A stretch of 64,000 nucleotides of DNA, taken from positions 1,240,001 through 1,304,000 of the forward strand of contig CAVONI010000011.1 in NCBI GenBank assembly GCA_963697285.1, read 5' to 3'. The DNA comes from JAEUQQ01 sp963697285. GTDB taxonomy: Bacteria > Acidobacteriota > Vicinamibacteria > Vicinamibacterales > JAFNAJ01. The position numbers were made by a program, and so were the translations under genes. Below are positions 37,464 through 46,190 of this stretch, piece by piece. The notes beneath the pieces were generated by a model, which worked only from the letters and a program-made list of their open reading frames with translations, was not told the origin of the DNA and made no database searches. Within the stretch, counting starts at the first letter, position 1, and the number at the start of each line of letters is the position of its first letter.

Positions 37464-39341
37464 TCACTGCGCGGCGTGCAGCCTGCGCAGCATCCCTTCA
37501 CGCAGCGTCCACCTCCGGCCAGTCTTCAGCCAGAACGCCTTGAGCGGCCCCGCCATCGCCGCGTGCTGACGCGCCCGGCGCGTCTGGCCATCGAACTTCT
37601 TGAAGATCGCGTACCGGACCCGGCCTTCGGGATCGATGATCACGGTGCATCCGCCGTTCATGTCGAAGAGCACCCCCGCGCGATCGACGGTGCACGCCTG
37701 CGTCACCTCGCCCACCAGGTCGAAGGCAATGCGCCCGTCCGAGGCGACGCGCCTCGACACGCGCACCGACTGCACGGTCGCCGGTGAGGCCTGCACGATG
37801 CCCTTCGGCAGGCGCGCGCCGGCGGCAATCAGCCGGAAGCAGTCGGCGTGCTTCGGATTGGTCACGAACGCGCCGAGGGCGTGGGCCTGCCGCTCGAGTT
37901 CCTTCACGTCGGCGGGCTGGCCCGGCTCGCCGCCGAAGCGGAGGTTGCGGAACGCGAGGTCTGGGATCTGCAGCTCGCGCGCCGGCGGCTGCCAGCGGAC
38001 CGCGTCTTCGGTCATGAACTGCACGTGGTCGGGGAAGATCCGGCGGCGGCGGAACGACCGCATCAGCGCCTCGCGGAACCCCCACTTGTCGCTGCGCTCG
38101 AGGTCACCGTCGGCGGTGATGAGGGCGCGCAGGTACTCGCCGAACTCCATGTCGGCCGGCGGGCAGTAGTCGATCGCACGGATGCAGACGTTCAGGAACT
38201 GCCCGGCAACATCGCTCGCCTCCTGCGCGATGGCGCTGACGAGCGCGTCGCTCAGCGCAGCCTGCCCGACGGCGTGCGGGTCGACACCGGCGATGCGGAA
38301 CAGCCGTTCGCACTTGCGCTTCACGATGGTCACGAAGGCTTCGAAGACCGCCGAGACCAGCACGGAGCCGAGTGCGTGCGGCTCCAGCGTCGGGTCGTAC
38401 TGGAGCGGCGCGTTCTCGGAAGTCGGCACCACGTCGGAGTCGAACCCGGCGATCCCGGCGACATCGACCCCGGAACGAAGCGCGCGCGCATCGCCGCCGC
38501 GCGCACGCGCATAGCCGAACTCGCGGGCGATGTCGGTGAGCAGCGATCCTCGCGTCATGGTCCCGCGCGATTCGCGGATCGCCCGTTCGACCACGCCCGC
38601 GTAGTTGAAGTGCAGGAAGAGCGCGACGAGGTCCGCAAAGCCCTCGTGGAAGGCCGGCACGTCGACGTTGGTCGGCTCCATGAACGCCGATCGCAAGCCG
38701 TCGAGCAGGGCGTGCGTCGTCTCGTGCGCGATGATGTCGTGGCTGAGCGCCGTGCTGATCAACCCACCCTGCACGGTGAAGCCGGCGGCGCGGCGATTGG
38801 CCTTGAAGTACCCGAATGACAGGTCGCCCGTCTCGCGGCTGTACCCGGCATTGGCACCGGGGACGAACGCACGCACGACCAGTCGCAGCGATCCGTCGGC
38901 GGCCGCCGGGGTCGCCCATGCAATCTCGCGCCCCAGCGCCCGCTTGAAGGCGCCATACGTGAGGGAGGCGACCGCGTACACCATCTGCAGGTGAAAACGT
39001 CCGTTGGCCGGCGTCGGTGACAGGCCGCTCGACAGGAGCAGGTGCGGATCGTCGAGGTCGAGCGCGTCGGCCTGCAGCGCCGTCGGCGCGCCGTCGCACC
39101 GAACGTCGAAGAGCGCCCCGACGGGTCCCGCCGCGAGCTTCTCGTACGGGACCTGCACGGTGGCCACGCCGCCGAGCCGGTCAGACACCGAAGGATCGAG
39201 CGAGTAGATCCGCAGGGGCCTGACGAGCGGTTCGCGCCCCTCCCGCTGATACGGTCGCACCAGGGCCTGCCTCGACGCGCGAGGGCTCACCTCGAACGCC
39301 TGGCCTGCGGGTGTCGGGCTTGGAGTGGTCTTCTTCGCCAT
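37464..39341 (-). CDS. M4-like gluzincin metalloprotease without signal peptide
   Basis: 625 aa. HETTH at residues 206-210 and the downstream FHEGFADL with E233 form a gluzincin zinc site (His, His, Glu), as in thermolysin-type M4 and related families. The flanks (DIIAHETTHALLDGL, FGYFKANRRAAGF) fit long M4/M36-like proteins. The N-terminus is MAKKTTPSPTPAGQ without a hydrophobic segment. The C-terminal 200 residues are unassigned. It is the last gene of an M43 - 110-aa - M4-like operon, 17 bp after the small gene. The lack of export signal is shared with the other proteases of this region. Confidence 0.75.
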   Translation of the reverse strand: MAKKTTPSPTPAGQAFEVSPRASRQALVRPYQREGREPLVRPLRIYSLDPSVSDRLGGVATVQVPYEKLAAGPVGALFDVRCDGAPTALQADALDLDDPHLLLSSGLSPTPANGRFHLQMVYAVASLTYGAFKRALGREIAWATPAAADGSLRLVVRAFVPGANAGYSRETGDLSFGYFKANRRAAGFTVQGGLISTALSHDIIAHETTHALLDGLRSAFMEPTNVDVPAFHEGFADLVALFLHFNYAGVVERAIRESRGTMTRGSLLTDIAREFGYARARGGDARALRSGVDVAGIAGFDSDVVPTSENAPLQYDPTLEPHALGSVLVSAVFEAFVTIVKRKCERLFRIAGVDPHAVGQAALSDALVSAIAQEASDVAGQFLNVCIRAIDYCPPADMEFGEYLRALITADGDLERSDKWGFREALMRSFRRRRIFPDHVQFMTEDAVRWQPPARELQIPDLAFRNLRFGGEPGQPADVKELERQAHALGAFVTNPKHADCFRLIAAGARLPKGIVQASPATVQSVRVSRRVASDGRIAFDLVGEVTQACTVDRAGVLFDMNGGCTVIIDPEGRVRYAIFKKFDGQTRRARQHAAMAGPLKAFWLKTGRRWTLREGMLRRLHAAQ

Positions 39342-39358
39342 TCGTCCTGCCGCTCCGG

Positions 39359-39691
39359 CTAGGATGTGCCTGGGTTGGAGAGCCTGACGACCAGGCGATC
39401 GGCAGACCGGGCAACAACACGGACCCTCACGACGTCGTCTTCATCTCGAACGACGAGCGTCCCGCGCTCTTCACGCCAGGTGGCCGGGTGCCGGACGAAG
39501 CGATCGTCCGGACCCGGCATCAACAACGCGGCCTTGCCACCCGGCGACAGTTCGATCCGCTCACGGGGCCGGCGCGACAAGGGAATGTCGGCGTCGTCAG
39601 GACGGAACACGGCGCCCTCGGCGGTGTCCTGCTCGAACACGTGCACCCAGGTCGTGGCCGTCATGCCCGTCGCCGTGTCGCGCGAGGTCAC
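39359..39691 (-). CDS. Small beta-rich protein between two metalloprotease genes
   Basis: 110 aa, not recognised. It starts 12 bp after the M43 protease stop and ends 17 bp before the M4-like start, so all three genes share a transcript. The sequence is predicted beta-rich: TTWVHVFEQD, ERIELSPGGKAALLMPG, GTLVVRDEDDVVRVRVVARSADRLVVRLS. Many bacterial metalloproteases are co-encoded with a small beta-barrel inhibitor, and its position suits such a role, but there is no motif to prove it. An alternative start (GMTATT) nine codons in would give a 101-aa protein. Confidence 0.6.
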   Translation of the reverse strand: MTSRDTATGMTATTWVHVFEQDTAEGAVFRPDDADIPLSRRPRERIELSPGGKAALLMPGPDDRFVRHPATWREERGTLVVRDEDDVVRVRVVARSADRLVVRLSNPGTS

Positions 39692-39703
39692 GATGCGTGC
39701 CTG

Positions 39704-40600
39704 CTAGAGCAACCCGCTGCGGGCGGTGTCGAGCGCGGCCCGCATGCGGAGCACCTGCTGCGCCGTGAACATGAACATCGCCTCATCGTCGGTGTAGTCC
39801 ATGTAGTTGACGAACATGTCGCCGTTCGGACCGTTGTTGCAGGTGATGGTCGGGAACGTCGGCGTCCCGAAGTTCGGCCCCGCGCAATTCGGCGTGTCGG
39901 CCACCTGGTCGGAACCGCTGCAGTCGGGCGTGTCTCCCCAGATGTGGCGGAGGTTGAAGTAGTGCCCGACTTCGTGCGTGGCCGTGCGGCCCTTGTTGAA
40001 GGGCGCCTCGGCGGTGCCATTCGTTCCGAACGCGCGATAGTTGATCACCACACCGTCTGACGCGACGGGGCCGCCCGGGAATTGCGCGTATCCCAGCAAT
40101 CCGCCGCTGAGCGCGCACACCCAGATGTTCAGGTGTGTCTTCGGCGAGAACGGGGCGATTCCCCCGGTGGACGCCTTCTTCACGCCATCGTCGTGCGTGA
40201 AGCTCACCTTGGCGGTCTTCGTGCGCGTAGTCTTCACGACCTTGAACTGGATACGCGAATCGGTGATCAGCCCCCGCCAGGGCTGGGGCGTCTGCGAGCG
40301 ATCGGGGTTCGTCGCCCTGAAGTCCTTGTTCATCGCCTTGATCTGGCTGGTGATCTGCGCGGCAGAGATGTTCTGCTCGGGGGTGTTGTAGACGACGTTG
40401 ACGACCGTCTTGATGGTGACGATCGTTGCGCGCGCCAGGTCCTCCGGAGTCTTCCGACGCTTCTCGGTCGCGCCTTCGAGGCGCATCTGGTTGCCCCGGA
40501 ACGAGGGCACACTCTCGAGCAGCATCATGTGTGCGGCCATCGTGCCGCACGAACGACGCAGTGCATCACCAGCGTCTGCTGAGCGCTTCTTCTTGGCCAT
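39704..40600 (-). CDS. M43 (pappalysin/cytophagalysin) metalloprotease without signal peptide
   Basis: 298 aa. The extended zinc motif HEVGHYFNLRHIWGD (from residue 209) and the Met-turn region FVNYMDYTDDEAMFMFT are diagnostic of M43 metzincins (cytophagalysin/ulilysin group). Upstream segments VVNVVYNTPEQNISAAQI and MNKDFRATNPD are the usual N-terminal part of the catalytic domain. The protein begins MAKKKRSADAGD with no hydrophobic leader; M43 proteases are normally secreted. GGGAG precedes the ATG. First gene of the three-gene protease operon, 68 bp after the HU gene. Confidence 0.9.
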   Translation of the reverse strand: MAKKKRSADAGDALRRSCGTMAAHMMLLESVPSFRGNQMRLEGATEKRRKTPEDLARATIVTIKTVVNVVYNTPEQNISAAQITSQIKAMNKDFRATNPDRSQTPQPWRGLITDSRIQFKVVKTTRTKTAKVSFTHDDGVKKASTGGIAPFSPKTHLNIWVCALSGGLLGYAQFPGGPVASDGVVINYRAFGTNGTAEAPFNKGRTATHEVGHYFNLRHIWGDTPDCSGSDQVADTPNCAGPNFGTPTFPTITCNNGPNGDMFVNYMDYTDDEAMFMFTAQQVLRMRAALDTARSGLL

Positions 40601-40668
40601 GTCCTACTCCCGCGAACGTGTGTCCCGTTGGGCGCGTGCGTCTCCGACGCGCGTGGTCACGACGATGA

Positions 40669-40941
40669 CTACCTGACGGCGTCCTTGAGGCCCTTGCCCG
40701 GCCTGAACCGCGGCACCTTGGCCGCCTTGATCTTGATCGCCGCTCCCGTCTGCGGGTTGCGTCCCATCCGGGCGGCCCGCTTCGTCACCGCGAACGTGCC
40801 GAATCCGACGATGGAGACCGACCGACCCTTCTTGAGCGATGACTGCACGCCGCTGACGAACGCGGCAAGGGCACGGCTCGCCGACGCCTTCGACAGGTCC
40901 GCCTGCGTCGCGATGTGCGCGATCAACTCGGCCTTGTTCAT
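40669..40941 (-). CDS. HU-family DNA-binding protein
   Basis: 90 aa from the ATG at 40941. It begins MNKAELIAHIATQADLSKA and contains SIVGFGTFAVTKRAARMGRNPQTG, the DNA-binding arm signature of HU/IHF proteins, with the C-terminal RFRPGKGLKDAV. It forms dimers that bend DNA without strong sequence preference. Full length for the family. It lies upstream of the M43 gene on the same strand, 68 bp away. Confidence 0.94.
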   Translation of the reverse strand: MNKAELIAHIATQADLSKASASRALAAFVSGVQSSLKKGRSVSIVGFGTFAVTKRAARMGRNPQTGAAIKIKAAKVPRFRPGKGLKDAVR

Positions 40942-41140
40942 GGTGCCTCCCTCCGACACACTCGCCCCCCGGGCGAGTCGTAAGCCTGTGGGCGGGATGA
41001 TACCGCGCTCCTCGTGGCTCCGGGGCAGAATCTCGCCTCCGGGTCGAGGGCGCGACGGCACGATGCGCCCGGCGGCATAATGCGGGCGGCGATCGTCGGC
41101 GGCACGACAACCGGCGTCGCGCGACCTTCGAGGGGGATCC

Positions 41141-42358
41141 ATGGGCAGTCGACTCGACAGCGTTCCGTTCTCGGGCATCATCCGCATCCGCGACCTGATG
41201 TACAGCGTGCGCGATCCGTTCAGGCTCGACCAGGGTGACGTGAGCTTCGACGCACCCGACTCCGTGAAGGAGGCGATGCGGCGCGCAATCAGCACCAACC
41301 AGAGCCACTACGCCCAGACCACGGGACTCCCACGGCTCCGCGAGTTGCTCGTCGAGAAGTTGGCCCGGCGCAACGGCATCCCGATCGCGAACCCCGACGA
41401 CGTCCTCGTGACGGCCGGCGGGATTCACGCGATCTACATCGCCTGCCAGGGCCTGCTCGATCCCGGCGACGAGGTCATCGTCCCCGACCCGCTGTGGCCG
41501 CCGGCCGTCGGCAACGTCCTGGCGGCGCAGGGCGTGCCCGTGCCGTGCCCGCTCCACCCGGAACGCGGCTGGCGCTTCGATCTCGACGAGCTCTCGAGCC
41601 GGATCACGCCGGCTACGCGCGCGGTGTACTTGAACTCGCCGCAGAACCCCACGGGCGGCGTGCTCACCCGCGACGACCTCGTAGGAATCGCCGCACTGGC
41701 CGAACGACGCAACCTCTGGGTGATCTCGGACGAAGCCTACGAGGACGTGGTGTTCGGCGACACGCCCCACCTGAGCATTGCGTCGCTGCCCGGCATGTAC
41801 GAGCGGACGCTGCCCATCTACACCTTCAGCAAGTCATGGGCGATGACGGGACTCCGGCTCGGCTACGTGGCCGTCAGGAATGCCACCCTGCGCGAGCGGA
41901 TGCGGAAGGTGCTCTTCTTCACCTCCAGCAACGTCTCGACCGTCGTCCAGCACGGCGGCATCGGCGCACTCGAGGGCCCGCAGGACAGCATCGACGCGTT
42001 CCGCCGCGAACTTGAAGCGCGGCGTGACCTGTTCTACGACGGCATCGCCGAGGCCTCGAACGGCCACCTCGCCGGCGAGCGCCCGCGGGGCGCGTTCTAC
42101 GCGTTCCTCCGCATGGAAGGCGACTGGTCGGCGATCACCGATCGAAGGCCCGATGGAGCCACAGGGACTCCTGGCAGCGGTTCGGCGTCGTGGGCCGCCG
42201 TCGAGGCGCTGATTGCGCGAGCCAGGATCGGGTGCGTGCCCGGCGCCGATTTCGGCACGATGGGCGAAGGCCACATCAGGTTCTGCTTCGCCCGCGAACG
42301 CGCCGAATTGCACGGAGCCCTTGCCGAGATGCGCCGGCTCTGGCACGGTGGCCGCTGA
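41141..42358 (+). CDS. Class I/II PLP-dependent aminotransferase
   Basis: 405 aa. The PLP lysine is K231 in YTFSKSWAMTGLRLGY; other fold-type-I features are NPQNPTG-like NSPQNPTGG (165-173), SDEAYEDVVF (196-205) and TGLPRLRELL at the N-terminus. The C-terminal Arg is in HIRFCFARER. It converts an amino acid to its oxo-acid with 2-oxoglutarate or similar; the substrate (Asp, Tyr/Phe or other) cannot be told. GGGGG precedes the ATG. A spacer segment around residues 330-350 (RRPDGATGTPGSG) is longer than usual. No obvious operon partner. Confidence 0.88.
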   Translation: MGSRLDSVPFSGIIRIRDLMYSVRDPFRLDQGDVSFDAPDSVKEAMRRAISTNQSHYAQTTGLPRLRELLVEKLARRNGIPIANPDDVLVTAGGIHAIYIACQGLLDPGDEVIVPDPLWPPAVGNVLAAQGVPVPCPLHPERGWRFDLDELSSRITPATRAVYLNSPQNPTGGVLTRDDLVGIAALAERRNLWVISDEAYEDVVFGDTPHLSIASLPGMYERTLPIYTFSKSWAMTGLRLGYVAVRNATLRERMRKVLFFTSSNVSTVVQHGGIGALEGPQDSIDAFRRELEARRDLFYDGIAEASNGHLAGERPRGAFYAFLRMEGDWSAITDRRPDGATGTPGSGSASWAAVEALIARARIGCVPGADFGTMGEGHIRFCFARERAELHGALAEMRRLWHGGR

Positions 42359-42427
42359 CTGACATCCGCAGGACGTGACTGCGGCGCGTGCCCTCGCGGC
42401 CGGTATAGACTGTGCTGCCAATCAATG

Positions 42428-42438
42428 ACTCCGGGAGT
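42428..42438. promoter_or_regulatory. ACTCCnGGAGT palindrome upstream of the GT87 gene
   Basis: ACTCCGGGAGT, extended to GACTCCGGGAGTC and followed by four T. The same core occurs twice upstream of the Fe-S protein gene at 52941. A TATAGA hexamer lies 19 bp upstream at 42404-42409. It could be an operator or a short attenuator hairpin. Confidence 0.45.
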
Positions 42439-42536
42439 CTTTTCGTCGCCGTCAGCCTTCACGTCGAAGGACTGGCAGACGTGGAAGTCCCTGCGGGTGA
42501 CTCGGGCCGCGCAAGGCGGGTCCGGGAGGGTGCGAC

Positions 42537-44063
42537 GTGCGTGAACCAGGTGGAGTTGATCCCCGCGTGTGGCTCCTGGCCGGCCTGGCAGCGCTGGCCC
42601 TGCCGCCGGCCATCGTCGGTGTGTCGGCACTCGGCATGCCGCCCGCGATGTCGGGCGTCGTGCTCACCGTGCTCGTTGCGCTTGCCGGCGCCCGCTGGTG
42701 GCGACGGCTGCCAGAGGCCTTCGCCGCCCCGATGCGAGGGCACCGCTGGCTGCTCGCACTCTGGGTGATGCTGGTGCTCGTCGCAAGCTTCCACACCGTG
42801 CGATTGAGCGTGTTCATGCACGACGCCACTCGCGCCGACCTCTCGGTGTTCCCCGACCGCCCGTTCTTCTGCAACCACGCATGCCTGTCGGCCTACACCG
42901 AGGCATCACGGCTGGCTCCCGCCGGCCAGAACGTCTACGACCCGACGGTCTACGCCGACCGAAAGCTCGGGCGCCTCGAGGTTGATCTGTTCCAGTACCC
43001 GCCGGCGTTCCTCGTCCTGGGCGGCGCGCTCCGTGCGGGGAGCGACGACTTCATGGTCAACCGCGCCGTGTGGTTCTGCGTGCAGTCGCTGGGACTGCTC
43101 GCGGTCACCCTCGGGCTCGCGCTATGGGTCGGCGGAACGACCGGCGCGCGCCTCGCCTGGCTGATCCCGCTCGTCTGGGTCTCGACGCCGACGCTGCTCG
43201 CCCTGCAGATTGGGAACTTCCAGATCTCGGCCTTCGCGTGGAGCATGGGCGCGATGCTCCTGGCCGCCGGCGGATGGGTGGTCGCTGCCGGGGCACTGCT
43301 CGGCTTCTGCGCAGCAGGCAAGATCTTCCCAGGCGTGCTTGGCCTTTACCTGCTGATGCGCCGGCAATGGGCGCCGGTCATGTCAACCGGCGTGTGGGCC
43401 CTCCTGTGGTTGCTGCTCGCCGTCGCCTGGTTCGGCATGAAGCCGCAGTGGGACTTCCTGCTGTACCAGGTGCCGCGCATCCAGAGCGGCGAGGCGTTCT
43501 TCTGGGTCGACGATCCGAACATCGCGGGCGTCAACTACAGCATCTACGGGCTCGTCGCACGGTTGCGCGCCGCCGGTGTCCCCGGCACGACGCCGGCCGT
43601 CGGGAACGCGCTCGCCAGTGCGTTCGGCGCGGCCGTGCTGGCGCTCGCAGCGTACCTGGGCTGGCGTCGGCACCAACTCGGCCTGCATGACGATGAGACA
43701 CGAATCGAGGAGGCGGGTCTCTGGCTGGCCCTCCTGAACCTCGGATCGCTGCGCAGCCCGTTCGTGCCGGATGCTTACGCCTTCTTTGGAAGCGTGTGGC
43801 TGGCGGCACTCGTGTGGTCTGGCTGCCATCGCCGCAGCGCGGCCGCGACGGCCGTGATCGCAGCGCTCCTCGTGGGATTCACTCGCGTGTTCGACGGTCT
43901 GCTGTCGGTCGGCGCGGCCACGCCGCCCTGGATGCTCGCCGTCACGCTGCTGATCCAGGTCGCAGCGCTCGCGTTCAACCTCTGGGTCGTGTGGAGGGCC
44001 GTCGTGCGCGTGACGTCGCTCACGCCGGCGGTTGCCGCGAGTCACGGGCGGGCCAGGACCTGA
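42537..44063 (+). CDS. GT87-type (DUF2029) polyprenol-dependent membrane glycosyltransferase
   Basis: 508 aa from a GTG at 42537 with GGAGG six to ten bases upstream. About ten to twelve membrane helices. Hallmarks of the PF09594 family: an Asp-rich first loop (ATRADLSVFPDRP), NVYDPTVYADRK, FQYPPAFLVLGG, GFCAAGKIFPGVLGLYLL and GVNYSIYGLVARL. These GT-C enzymes move mannose or arabinose from a polyprenyl carrier in the outer leaflet. The gene stands alone, with a C11 tract immediately after it. The acceptor is unknown. Confidence 0.75.
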   Translation: MREPGGVDPRVWLLAGLAALALPPAIVGVSALGMPPAMSGVVLTVLVALAGARWWRRLPEAFAAPMRGHRWLLALWVMLVLVASFHTVRLSVFMHDATRADLSVFPDRPFFCNHACLSAYTEASRLAPAGQNVYDPTVYADRKLGRLEVDLFQYPPAFLVLGGALRAGSDDFMVNRAVWFCVQSLGLLAVTLGLALWVGGTTGARLAWLIPLVWVSTPTLLALQIGNFQISAFAWSMGAMLLAAGGWVVAAGALLGFCAAGKIFPGVLGLYLLMRRQWAPVMSTGVWALLWLLLAVAWFGMKPQWDFLLYQVPRIQSGEAFFWVDDPNIAGVNYSIYGLVARLRAAGVPGTTPAVGNALASAFGAAVLALAAYLGWRRHQLGLHDDETRIEEAGLWLALLNLGSLRSPFVPDAYAFFGSVWLAALVWSGCHRRSAAATAVIAALLVGFTRVFDGLLSVGAATPPWMLAVTLLIQVAALAFNLWVVWRAVVRVTSLTPAVAASHGRART

Positions 44064-44071
44064 ATGCCCCG

Positions 44072-44093
44072 CACGTGCCCCCCCCCCCACGTG
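44072..44093. repeat. C11 homopolymer flanked by CACGTG palindromes
   Basis: Eleven C residues (44078-44088) sit between two CACGTG hexamers 10 bp apart. It lies nine bases after the GT87 stop and 77 bases before the next start. The run is prone to slippage and could vary in length between cells, or be mis-sequenced. Confidence 0.7.
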
Positions 44094-44169
44094 AGTCAAC
44101 CGCTGACCGACGGAAGGCGGTAGAATCGCTTGTCCCCCTCGCACACCTCTCATCGTCACGGAGGAGAGC

Positions 44170-44493
44170 ATGGCAACGACACAGGGCTTCGTCGGCACCA
44201 TCGAGGTAGAAACGCGGGGCGTGGCGCGGGTGTGGTTCGGCCTCACCGAGAGCAAGAACGACGACAACTGGATCAAGATCGCCGGCAAGCGCGCATGGTT
44301 CACGCTGAACCTCGAGGCCGCCGATCGCCCGATGTTCATGGCCGAGCTGTCGCTGGTCAAGGACGCGCTGCGCGACGGACTGCAGCTCCAGGTCGCGCAT
44401 GAGGGTGCCGCGAGCTTCCAGAAGCGCGAGCCCGGCGACTCCTACGAAGCAACGGGCGTTCGCATCCTGCGCGCCCCGATGAAGTTCTCGTAG
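44170..44493 (+). CDS. Small beta-rich protein preceding an M64 protease
   Basis: 107 aa, no family name recognised. GGAGGAG lies a few bases before the ATG. The sequence is beta-rich with a Trp-containing core: GFVGTIEVETRGVARVWFGLTE, NWIKIAGKRAWFTLNLE, ADRPMFMAELSLVKDALRDG, LQLQVAHEG. It precedes the M64 protease by 22 bp on the same strand and is probably co-transcribed. It has no signal peptide. By position it could be an inhibitor, chaperone or carrier of the protease, as with the 110-aa protein at 39359. That is inference. Confidence 0.6.
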   Translation: MATTQGFVGTIEVETRGVARVWFGLTESKNDDNWIKIAGKRAWFTLNLEAADRPMFMAELSLVKDALRDGLQLQVAHEGAASFQKREPGDSYEATGVRILRAPMKFS

Positions 44494-44515
44494 CGCGCGT
44501 TCCCGGAGCATCGCC

Positions 44516-45898
44516 ATGGCCGACACCAGCGTGGTCGCGGGACCGGCGCGCGCCGACGGGTCGATCCCCTATGAGCTCGGCAAGCCCAACTGGCAGGCGC
44601 GAACGTTGCCAGACATCCGACGCCCCGCATCGACACTCCAGATCCCCGAGAGCCGCCTCATCGATGTCGTCATTCTCGGTGACGGGTTTCAGACGTCGGC
44701 AGAGTTCGAGGCCGGCCTTCAGGACTGGATCAACGACTTCTACGACCTGAAGGTGTACGACACCTTCCGGGGCGCGTTCCGCATCCGGGCGCTCTACCGT
44801 CGGTCGCAGGCGCGGGCGTCAGACGCGCGTGACTCGTACTATCGCGTGAAGGTCGACGCCGGGGGCGACGGCGTCGAGGGTGGATCGTGGTGGGACGCCG
44901 ACGACGCCGACAGCCGGGTGTTCCGGCGGCACGTGTTCGACGACATCGATTCGTTCGCCGACGTCAACCTGCGACGCTACCCGAGCGCCCTGAGCTTCGG
45001 CGAGACCAACATCTCGATCGGGGACTGGCTATTCGGGATGTACCGCAATCTCATCATCTCGGTGCTCGTGCGGACGAGCACCACCTCGAACGCATCCGGA
45101 CGGGCGTTCCTCGTCGGGCGCCCCGCACCCGATGGCGACCGCACGGTGCGCATGGCAGCCGGGGCGAATGCGATCCACGAGTTCAGCCACGCGTTCGGCC
45201 TGCTGTCAGACGAGTACATCGACGGGCGGAACACTCAGTCGACGCGCGCCAATCCGTCGAGGACGAACGTCCTGAACCTCTCGAACCTGACCTTCAGCGA
45301 CGCCTACTCGCAGGTGCCGTGGTTCCATCTGGGCCCCTGGGGACGCGATCGCAGGCAAGCGGGTGGCACCCGGCCCTCCCCGGTGCTCGGATGGCTCTGG
45401 GTGGGGGGCGGCAAGCACCTGGGGGTGTGGCACTCCGAGTACCGGTGCCTCATGAATGGCACGCACGACAACTTCCAGTACACGCAGGTCGTCGCCCGCG
45501 ACCCGACGGCACAGCCCGATGGCAGCTACGTCGACGAGACCGGGGCAGGCCTGCGCGATCGCGATCGCTTCTGCCTGTGGTGCCAGGAACTCGTGACGCT
45601 GCGCATCCTCGAGCGGACCGACCAACTGGACGAAGCCGACGACCCGGCCGACTTCGTCGCGAAGGGACAACGGTGGTACGAGCGCTGGACGACGCAGCTG
45701 AGGAGCAATTACTGGACGCTCTTCGATGTCTCGCGGCAGATCGTCGACGGCGAAGCGACCTACGCCGCACTGACGCCGGGGGCGGGCGGCGAACGCCTCG
45801 AGACCTCTGACCTCTACCTGGCGTATCGAGAGGATACGCCGACGCGATCTGGGCCCTCCGCGTTCGACGACGGAGGATGGCTGGTGCTACTCGGCTGA
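44516..45898 (+). CDS. M64 (IgA peptidase-type) metalloprotease without signal peptide
   Basis: 460 aa. Zinc motif HEFSHAFGLLSDEY (H221, H225, E233) and a later RCLMNGTHDNF Met-turn-like segment fit peptidase family M64, whose known member is the Clostridium ramosum IgA protease. The family entry DVVILGDGFQTSAEFEAGLQ (50-69) is also present. Unlike secreted members, the N-terminus MADTSVVAGPARADG has no hydrophobic leader. A Cys pair (CLWCQEL) follows near residue 350. Co-transcribed with the 107-aa gene. A natural substrate other than immunoglobulin is expected in an environmental bacterium. Confidence 0.85.
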   Translation: MADTSVVAGPARADGSIPYELGKPNWQARTLPDIRRPASTLQIPESRLIDVVILGDGFQTSAEFEAGLQDWINDFYDLKVYDTFRGAFRIRALYRRSQARASDARDSYYRVKVDAGGDGVEGGSWWDADDADSRVFRRHVFDDIDSFADVNLRRYPSALSFGETNISIGDWLFGMYRNLIISVLVRTSTTSNASGRAFLVGRPAPDGDRTVRMAAGANAIHEFSHAFGLLSDEYIDGRNTQSTRANPSRTNVLNLSNLTFSDAYSQVPWFHLGPWGRDRRQAGGTRPSPVLGWLWVGGGKHLGVWHSEYRCLMNGTHDNFQYTQVVARDPTAQPDGSYVDETGAGLRDRDRFCLWCQELVTLRILERTDQLDEADDPADFVAKGQRWYERWTTQLRSNYWTLFDVSRQIVDGEATYAALTPGAGGERLETSDLYLAYREDTPTRSGPSAFDDGGWLVLLG

Positions 45899-46130
45899 AC
45901 ACAGGCGATTCCGGCGCGCAGTGTTGGGGCGCGTTCCTATCGCTCGTGTTCGTCTTGCTGGCCGCGCGGCGGCGGGCATGGGTCGAGCCACGCCTGAACG
46001 GGATGCGGGAGGGGGATCGCCCGCAGCCGGGGCGGTCTCAGGACATCGAGGAGGGCGGACTGGTGTGGCTCCTGGCGCCGACAGCAAGGGGAGCAGGCCG
46101 ACAACGCCACAGCGCGCAGATGCTCAACCC

Positions 46131-46155
46131 CCCCGGGCCGGAAGCCGGCCCGGGG
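46131..46155. terminator. Strong GC hairpin terminator between convergent genes
   Basis: A perfect 11-bp stem (CCCCGGGCCGG with CCGGCCCGGGG) closes on AAG. It lies between the M64 gene end and the PEP-CTERM gene end, where transcription from both sides must stop. No T-run follows. Confidence 0.6.
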
Positions 46156-46190
46156 TACTGAATCGTCAGGGATCTGCTTCTGCTTCCCGG

